Below are positions 59,694-64,000 of a DNA stretch of 64,000 bases, one piece after another. The first letter of the stretch is position 1; every line of letters begins with the position of its first letter. Source of the stretch: Anaerolineales bacterium (GTDB lineage: Bacteria > Chloroflexota > Anaerolineae > 4572-78 > J111); NCBI GenBank assembly GCA_015075405.1, contig JABTUK010000004.1, forward strand, positions 992,001 through 1,056,000, read 5' to 3'. Under the pieces are notes generated by a model. It was not told the DNA's origin. It saw only the letters and a program-made list of their open reading frames with translations, and did no database searches. The translations under genes and the position numbers were made by a program.

Positions 59694-59862
59694 CTTATCT
59701 CATTAACAATTCACAATTAATCCGGCCTCATTATACCATACAAACGGCGCAGGCGAGATAAAATTCTAATTTTTCTCTAAAAAATCTCTAAATTGATTTC
59801 AAGAAGATATGATAAGATACAATTGCCGATGAAGTTAACTTTAATAACGAAAGGGGAAAACA

Positions 59863-60633
59863 ATGGGACGCTCATTAACTGTCAGAGTAATGGAGATGTT
59901 GGGGTTTCGGCATGTGCCCGATAAGATGGTCCAGGTTATTGAACGAAATGGCCGTTTTCATCGCACCTCAACTCGCACTTTTGTCCGGCACTGGCCCTTT
60001 ATTGAAAGTTTTGGCCCTCAAGTCAAAACCGGACTCCACATGATTGAACATACCTGTAAGAATGTCCTCTGTCATGACGGTGTTTTACACAACATCACAG
60101 TGAGCGCCAAAGTTTTCTTCGATGTCGAGAAGGTGCATCCGGCTTTTATGCCGATTGTGGTTCAACTGCCTGACACAATTGTGAAAAGCAGAGTTCAATC
60201 CATCGTAGATATGACCTTGCGGGAAGAAGTTGCCCAGGTAGAATCTACCCAACTGCTGCTGCCAAAAGTGATCCAGCAAATTAACGAAGCTATCAAGCAG
60301 CGGTTAACGAAGGACCTGAAAAATTTTGGCTGCGTCTTACCTTCTGATTTTATTGAGGACACGCTTTACATTAAAGAAATTTTGCCGCCCGACCGGCTGC
60401 ACGAAACCAGAGTTGAAGCTACCAATATCTCTGAAACGGTTGAGCACCTGGCCGACCTGCCCCAAGATGAGATTCGACAGGCAATTTTTACTCACTTTTA
60501 TAGAGACATGGGAACCAAACCCCTCCAGGTAAGGGCGATGAATGTACCCGATGCCCTCAAACCTGATGAAGCCGAACCGGACAAGAAATTTCCAGTCCTG
60601 CGCCAGCCAACGGGCCGAGTATACGACAATTAA
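59863..60633 (+). CDS. SPFH/Band7-like protein without membrane segment
   Basis: 256 residues. KMVQVIERNGRFHRTSTRTF, then HTCKNVLCHDGVLHNITVSA and KVFFDVEKVHPAFM, then LREEVAQVESTQLLLPKVIQ, follow the beta-rich SPFH core and helix of Band7/prohibitin-like proteins, but there is no N-terminal membrane anchor. SPFH proteins form rings or scaffolds at membranes. AAAGGGGA precedes the ATG. Divergent from the ATPase-wHTH gene. Assignment is by pattern and is moderate. Confidence 0.55.
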   Translation: MGRSLTVRVMEMLGFRHVPDKMVQVIERNGRFHRTSTRTFVRHWPFIESFGPQVKTGLHMIEHTCKNVLCHDGVLHNITVSAKVFFDVEKVHPAFMPIVVQLPDTIVKSRVQSIVDMTLREEVAQVESTQLLLPKVIQQINEAIKQRLTKDLKNFGCVLPSDFIEDTLYIKEILPPDRLHETRVEATNISETVEHLADLPQDEIRQAIFTHFYRDMGTKPLQVRAMNVPDALKPDEAEPDKKFPVLRQPTGRVYDN

Positions 60634-60668
60634 TCCGGGTCTTACAAACTTTATTTGCTACAAAACAA

Positions 60669-60696
60669 ACAGCCGTCAACTTGTGTTGACGGCTGT
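60669..60696. terminator. Two-way terminator
   Basis: ACAGCCGTCAAC-TTGT-GTTGACGGCTGT, a perfect 12-bp stem between the convergent SPFH-like and FKBP genes, with A and T runs on either side. Confidence 0.85.
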
Positions 60697-60702
60697 GCTT
60701 TA

Positions 60703-61644
60703 TTACTCCACCCCCAGCAACTCCACCTCAAAAATCAAGGTGGCGTTCGGAGGGATGACCCCGCCGGCGCCGCTTTCGCCGTAGGCCAAATCTGCCGGGA
60801 TGACCAGTTGACGCTTGCCGCCAACCTTCATCGAAGCGACACCTTCATCCCAACCGGGAATGACCTGCCCGGCTCCCACCGGAAAACTGAACGGTTCGCC
60901 CCGCAGCAGCGAGCTGTCAAACATCGTGCCGTCTTCGAGCCAGCCGGTGTAATGAACAGTAGCCACTTGCCCTGTCTCCGGCGCGGCCCCGCTGCCTTCC
61001 TTAAAGTCATAATATTTCAAACCGCTTTCGGTGGTAGTGTAGTCAGCCTCATCCACCGCGGTGGGCGCTTCCGGCGGTGGGGGTGGCCCCGGCTCAGCCG
61101 AAACCAACTCCACATCAAAGTTGAGCGTAGCATTGGGCGGGATGACCCCGCCAGCGCCACTTTCGCCATAGGCCAGGTCGGGCGGAATAATCAGGCGAGC
61201 TTTGCCGCCCACTTTCATCAAACCAATGCCTTCATCCCAACCGGGGATAACCTGCCCTCGGCCCAACACAAACTCAATCGGCTCACCCCGGTCAACCGAG
61301 CTGTCGAATTTGGTCCCATCTTCCAACGTGCCGGTATAATGCACTTTAACCAAATCGCCAGGGTTGGGCGTCTCCCCGGTTCCTTCCTCAACCACCACAT
61401 ATTGCAAACCGCTGTCGGTGGTGATAACATCCTCATCGGCTGGCTGCTGCGCGGGGGCGGTAGTCGCTTCAGCCGCCGGTTCTTTGGTGGCTGCCGTCGC
61501 TGCTTCAGTGGGCGCGGCTTCGACCACTGCTGGGGTAGCGGTCGAAACCGCGGCCGCTGGCGCTTCAGCAGTCGCTTGCTGGAAGCTGTTGCAGCCGGCC
61601 ACCAGCAGCCCGGCTAATATCAGACTCGATACTTGAAACTTCAT
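60703..61644 (-). CDS. Tandem FKBP-type peptidyl-prolyl isomerase lipoprotein
   Basis: 313 residues from the ATG at 61644. The signal peptide VSSLILAGLLVAGC ends in a lipobox Cys. A Thr/Ala/Pro-rich linker (about 20-80) precedes two FKBP domains (about 90-195 and 210-313). Both have VxVHYTGxLEDGTxFDSS, VIPGWDEG and LAYGESGAGGVIPPNATL, with all catalytic-pocket residues apparently present. They speed cis-trans prolyl isomerisation of exported proteins. Two active domains on one lipoprotein suggest a periplasmic or surface folding chaperone. Confidence 0.92.
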   Translation of the reverse strand: MKFQVSSLILAGLLVAGCNSFQQATAEAPAAAVSTATPAVVEAAPTEAATAATKEPAAEATTAPAQQPADEDVITTDSGLQYVVVEEGTGETPNPGDLVKVHYTGTLEDGTKFDSSVDRGEPIEFVLGRGQVIPGWDEGIGLMKVGGKARLIIPPDLAYGESGAGGVIPPNATLNFDVELVSAEPGPPPPPEAPTAVDEADYTTTESGLKYYDFKEGSGAAPETGQVATVHYTGWLEDGTMFDSSLLRGEPFSFPVGAGQVIPGWDEGVASMKVGGKRQLVIPADLAYGESGAGGVIPPNATLIFEVELLGVE

Positions 61645-61872
61645 TATTTTCTTACTTCTCCTTTTATTTTTGCCCGGACAAAATAAAATCGAGGCGCAAG
61701 CCGGAAAATTTGAAACCACCCCCGACTCACTGCCTCGACGCCATACTTTGCCGGTAGTTAATCTTCAGCAGATACATCATACCGGAAAACGGGAGATTAT
61801 CAAAAGCGGAGATTTCATTTGAAACGATAATCGCTTTGCCAAGCATAACAACGTAGTCTAAAATTTGCGGCT

Positions 61873-63900
61873 ATGAAATTCTACCCCCGGCGCTCGGCTC
61901 TACCCCTGCTGATCCTGTGGCTGGCGTTTAGCCTGCGCCTCTATCACCTTGATTTTCAAAGCATCTGGTGGGATGAAGGCCACAGCATTTTTGTGGCTGC
62001 GCAGCCCATTCCCCAAATTCCCACCCTCCCGGCGATGGACGTTCATCCCCCGGCCTATTTTATCCTGCTCCACTTGTGGCTGGCCCTCACCGGCCAAAGC
62101 GAATTTGCCCTGCGCTTCCTGTCCGTCGTATTCAGCCTGCTCACCGTCGCCTTACTATACCGTTTCGCTCATACAATTTCATACTCCCGCTCTCACCCCT
62201 GCACCCCTGCTCCTCCGCTCCCCTGCTCCGTTGCCTCCCTCCTCGCCGCACTGTCTCCCCTGTATGTTGCCTACGCCCAGGAAGTCCGCAGTTACGCGAT
62301 GATTACCTTCCTGGCTCTGGCCAGTACCTTTACTTTGTGGCACATCCTCTTTTCCGACCGGGGACCGGGGACCGGAGACCGGCGCTGGTTTATTGCTGCC
62401 TATATCATTCTCACCGCCGCTTGCCTCTACACCCACTACTTCACCCTTTTTTTGCTGCTCTTTCACAACCTGGCCTGGCTGATTTGGGTACTCAGCCAAA
62501 ACAGGGCTGCTCGGCTCATCACCTGGATTATTTCTCAAGCAAGTATTCTGCTGCTGTTTGTGCCCCAGCTTTTTCTGGCGCTGCGCCAAATCACCAGCTA
62601 CAGCAACCCCAACCTGATCCCCCCCAGCCTGAGCGACTTCATCCTCCGCAGTTGGCAAGCCTACACCGTCGGCCTGACCCTTGACCCCCAACCCGCCGCT
62701 TGGGGCATGGCAGCTATCGCAATAATCTTTATCCTTATCATATCATTTCAACTAATCCAAAATCTACCCCAACCCTCCAACCCTCCAACCTTCCAACCTT
62801 CCAACCTTCCAACTCTCCTCTTCCTCCTCGGCTGGTTCCTCATTCCCCTCACCGCCTGCTTTCTCATCCTCCAGCGCCAACCCTCTTTTGAACCCCGCTA
62901 CCTCATCCTCGTCACCCCGGCACTGTTCCTAATACTGGGGTCGGGGGTCGGGGGTCAGGGGTCAAGTGTCAAGTGTCAAGTGTCAGGTTTTACGCACCAC
63001 GCACCACGCACCACGCTTCACGCTTCACGCCTCACGCTTTTCGCCATCTTCCTCTTTGCCCTCCACAGCTACTACACCAACGAAACCTACTTCAAAGATG
63101 ACTCAGCGGGTGTGGCGGACTGGTTGGCCGTCGAAACCACCGCCGACGATCTGGTCTATGTGGATGTGCCTCACCCGTTCCACTACTACGCGGCCAGGGG
63201 AAATATTGTCGCACCGACCCGCTACCTCTTTGTAGACATCCACACCGCCGCCGACACCCTCACCCGTGAAGCCGCCGGGCGCAACCGTCTCTTTTGGATA
63301 ACCTGGCGCGGCAGCGATACCGACCCGCGCGGAGTCATCCCTTTCCTAGCGCAAAAGTACGGCCAGCGCCTGGGCCAGCGTGATTTTCGGGGCTACCACG
63401 TCGAATGGTTCAGCTTGCCGCAGGCGGGGGCCGGTTTTAGCCTGCCTGCCGACCTGCCGCCGGTTAACGCCGCCTTTGGCGATGTGTTACGGTTAGATGG
63501 CGCGGCCTTTGGCGGCTATCCCCCGGCGAGCGAGACCACCCCAATCACACATCCGGCCTGGGCCACCCTTCACTTTACCCTGCTGCGTGACACCGACGTT
63601 GATTACAAAGTCTCCCTCCGCCTGCGCGGCGAAGATGGCCGTCTGGTTGCCCAAGTAGACAAAGACCTGCTCAATGACCGCCACTTTCGCACCTCGGCCT
63701 GGCCGCTCACCGACCCGGCCCTGAATGGAGCGATCAACGTCTACACCCTCCCCCTGGCCGCCGATACGCCGCCTGGCTCGTATCGCCTGGAGGTTGTGGT
63801 TTACAACGCCCAGCCGCCCTTCCCCAGTGAGGGCGTCAGTGGGGTTGAAAGTGAGGATGGCGCGGCGGCAGTGCTTGGTCACATTACCATAATTCCTTAA
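61873..63900 (+). CDS. ArnT-like membrane glycosyltransferase
   Basis: 675 residues. FQSIWWDEGHSIFVAAQP and VHPPAYFILLHLWLALTGQS are the GT-C acidic loop and helix. About ten membrane segments are followed by a periplasmic C-terminal domain with GYHVEWFSLPQAG and a beta-sandwich end (GSYRLEVVVYNAQ). Homologous to the 52724 gene. Short-word repeats have been translated in two loops (PSNPPTFQPSNLPT, THHAPRTTLHASRLT), plus GPGTGDRR and a Pro-rich run (PCTPAPPLPC). It probably transfers a sugar from a polyprenyl carrier outside the membrane. Confidence 0.85.
   Translation: MKFYPRRSALPLLILWLAFSLRLYHLDFQSIWWDEGHSIFVAAQPIPQIPTLPAMDVHPPAYFILLHLWLALTGQSEFALRFLSVVFSLLTVALLYRFAHTISYSRSHPCTPAPPLPCSVASLLAALSPLYVAYAQEVRSYAMITFLALASTFTLWHILFSDRGPGTGDRRWFIAAYIILTAACLYTHYFTLFLLLFHNLAWLIWVLSQNRAARLITWIISQASILLLFVPQLFLALRQITSYSNPNLIPPSLSDFILRSWQAYTVGLTLDPQPAAWGMAAIAIIFILIISFQLIQNLPQPSNPPTFQPSNLPTLLFLLGWFLIPLTACFLILQRQPSFEPRYLILVTPALFLILGSGVGGQGSSVKCQVSGFTHHAPRTTLHASRLTLFAIFLFALHSYYTNETYFKDDSAGVADWLAVETTADDLVYVDVPHPFHYYAARGNIVAPTRYLFVDIHTAADTLTREAAGRNRLFWITWRGSDTDPRGVIPFLAQKYGQRLGQRDFRGYHVEWFSLPQAGAGFSLPADLPPVNAAFGDVLRLDGAAFGGYPPASETTPITHPAWATLHFTLLRDTDVDYKVSLRLRGEDGRLVAQVDKDLLNDRHFRTSAWPLTDPALNGAINVYTLPLAADTPPGSYRLEVVVYNAQPPFPSEGVSGVESEDGAAAVLGHITIIP
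62768..62814 (+). repeat. Short-word repeat inserted in glycosyltransferase gene (4)
   Basis: Iterated CCAACCCTCCAACCTT words, translated as QPSNPPTFQPSNLPT. Identical in type to the insert at 53905-53972 in the homologous gene. Confidence 0.85.
62938..63039 (+). repeat. Short-word repeat inserted in glycosyltransferase gene (5)
   Basis: GGGTCGGGGGTCAGGGGTC, then AAGTGTCAAGTGTCAAG and CACCACGCACCACGC words, translated as a KCQVSGFTHHAPRTTLHAS run. Identical in type to the insert at 53062-53150. Confidence 0.85.
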
Positions 63901-63953
63901 GACACGGAAAGTATGGTAAAATTAAAGCAGCCTGGAGAAAGGAGATATGAATA

Positions 63954-64000
63954 ATGGTCACTAAAACGGTTGATGCTGCGCCTACTGCCCCCTTCCATCG
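63954..64000 (+). CDS. Start of an unknown gene, cut by the window edge
   Basis: GAAAGGAG at 63937-63944 precedes the ATG at 63954, opening MVTKTVDAAPTAPFHR. A short five-codon ORF (MNNGH) begins at 63947 and overlaps it. Too little is visible to assign a family. Confidence 0.4.
   Translation, partial: MVTKTVDAAPTAPFH

Noticed and set aside
57032..60633. A known anti-phage system such as AVAST or Thoeris
   Set aside because: No TIR, protease or nuclease effector accompanies the ATPases, so no named system fits.

Overview
The window looks like a Chloroflexota (Anaerolineae-like) chromosome carrying an integrated mobile element. The assignment rests on overall gene style: a surface protein ending IYLPIILKK, ArnT-like membrane glycosyltransferases, an nSTAND-WD40 protein, MoxR/VWA genes and abundant short-word palindromic spacers. 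No rRNA or other strict marker is present, so it is an inference.

Region 1 (about 1 to 29.6 kb) is the mobile element, phage- or plasmid-like. A long plus-strand gene train (1.47-19.5 kb) encodes a fused N6-adenine methylase/SNF2 helicase, a RusA-type resolvase, a DnaB-like helicase with altered ATPase motifs, a Dam-type methylase, an HNH protein, a RadC-type protein, a RecA-fold ATPase and many small unknown proteins. A minus-strand block (28.5-24.5 kb) holds a DnaA-N-like replication initiator, a probable origin (AT-rich tract plus five CTGTCATTTTGACAG palindromes), two membrane proteins (one with a C2HC zinc finger), a WGR protein and a J-domain protein. A tyrosine recombinase (28.6-29.6 kb) abuts tRNA-Arg(UCU) at 29.66 kb, so the right boundary is probably there; the left boundary lies outside the window. 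Two insertion sequences entered this block. One IS4-type element sits just after a stop codon inside the operon (8-bp duplication). The other splits an RCC1/lipase surface protein, and removing it restores the reading frame exactly (8-bp duplication).

The element has an unusual regulatory layout. Three genes have a strong intrinsic-terminator hairpin ending only 16-20 nt before the start codon. Two of these, and a fourth more distant one, lie behind a shared CCCCAATTGGG(G) palindrome and apparently structured leaders, suggesting attenuation or antitermination. Three products, including a 21-residue peptide, carry beta-clamp-binding-like ends (QLSFF, QISLF, QLAMF).

Region 2 (29.9-42.7 kb) is chromosomal: a MoxR ATPase and VWA protein pair, an nSTAND-WD40 protein with a frameshifted tail, a pentapeptide protein, a DUF1349-like protein, endonuclease III, phosphoglycerate kinase, a TPR protein and RecN. 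Region 3 (43.1-46.8 kb) is a giant inverted repeat of two decayed copies of one unrecognised multi-copy gene, followed by a broken UPF0175-like gene containing a MITE-like palindrome.

Region 4 (47.1-52.6 kb) is a sugar-uptake operon: a SorC-type regulator (shortened), solute-binding lipoprotein, two permeases and transaldolase, with a clear promoter and operators before the regulator. Region 5 (52.7-64 kb) has two ArnT-like membrane glycosyltransferases, a flippase-like protein, a GT2 polyprenyl-phosphate glycosyltransferase, two paralogous P-loop ATPases (one with an OmpR-type DNA-binding tail) divergent from an SPFH-like protein, and a tandem FKBP lipoprotein. Short-word repeats common between genes have also entered, in frame, the loops of both glycosyltransferases.
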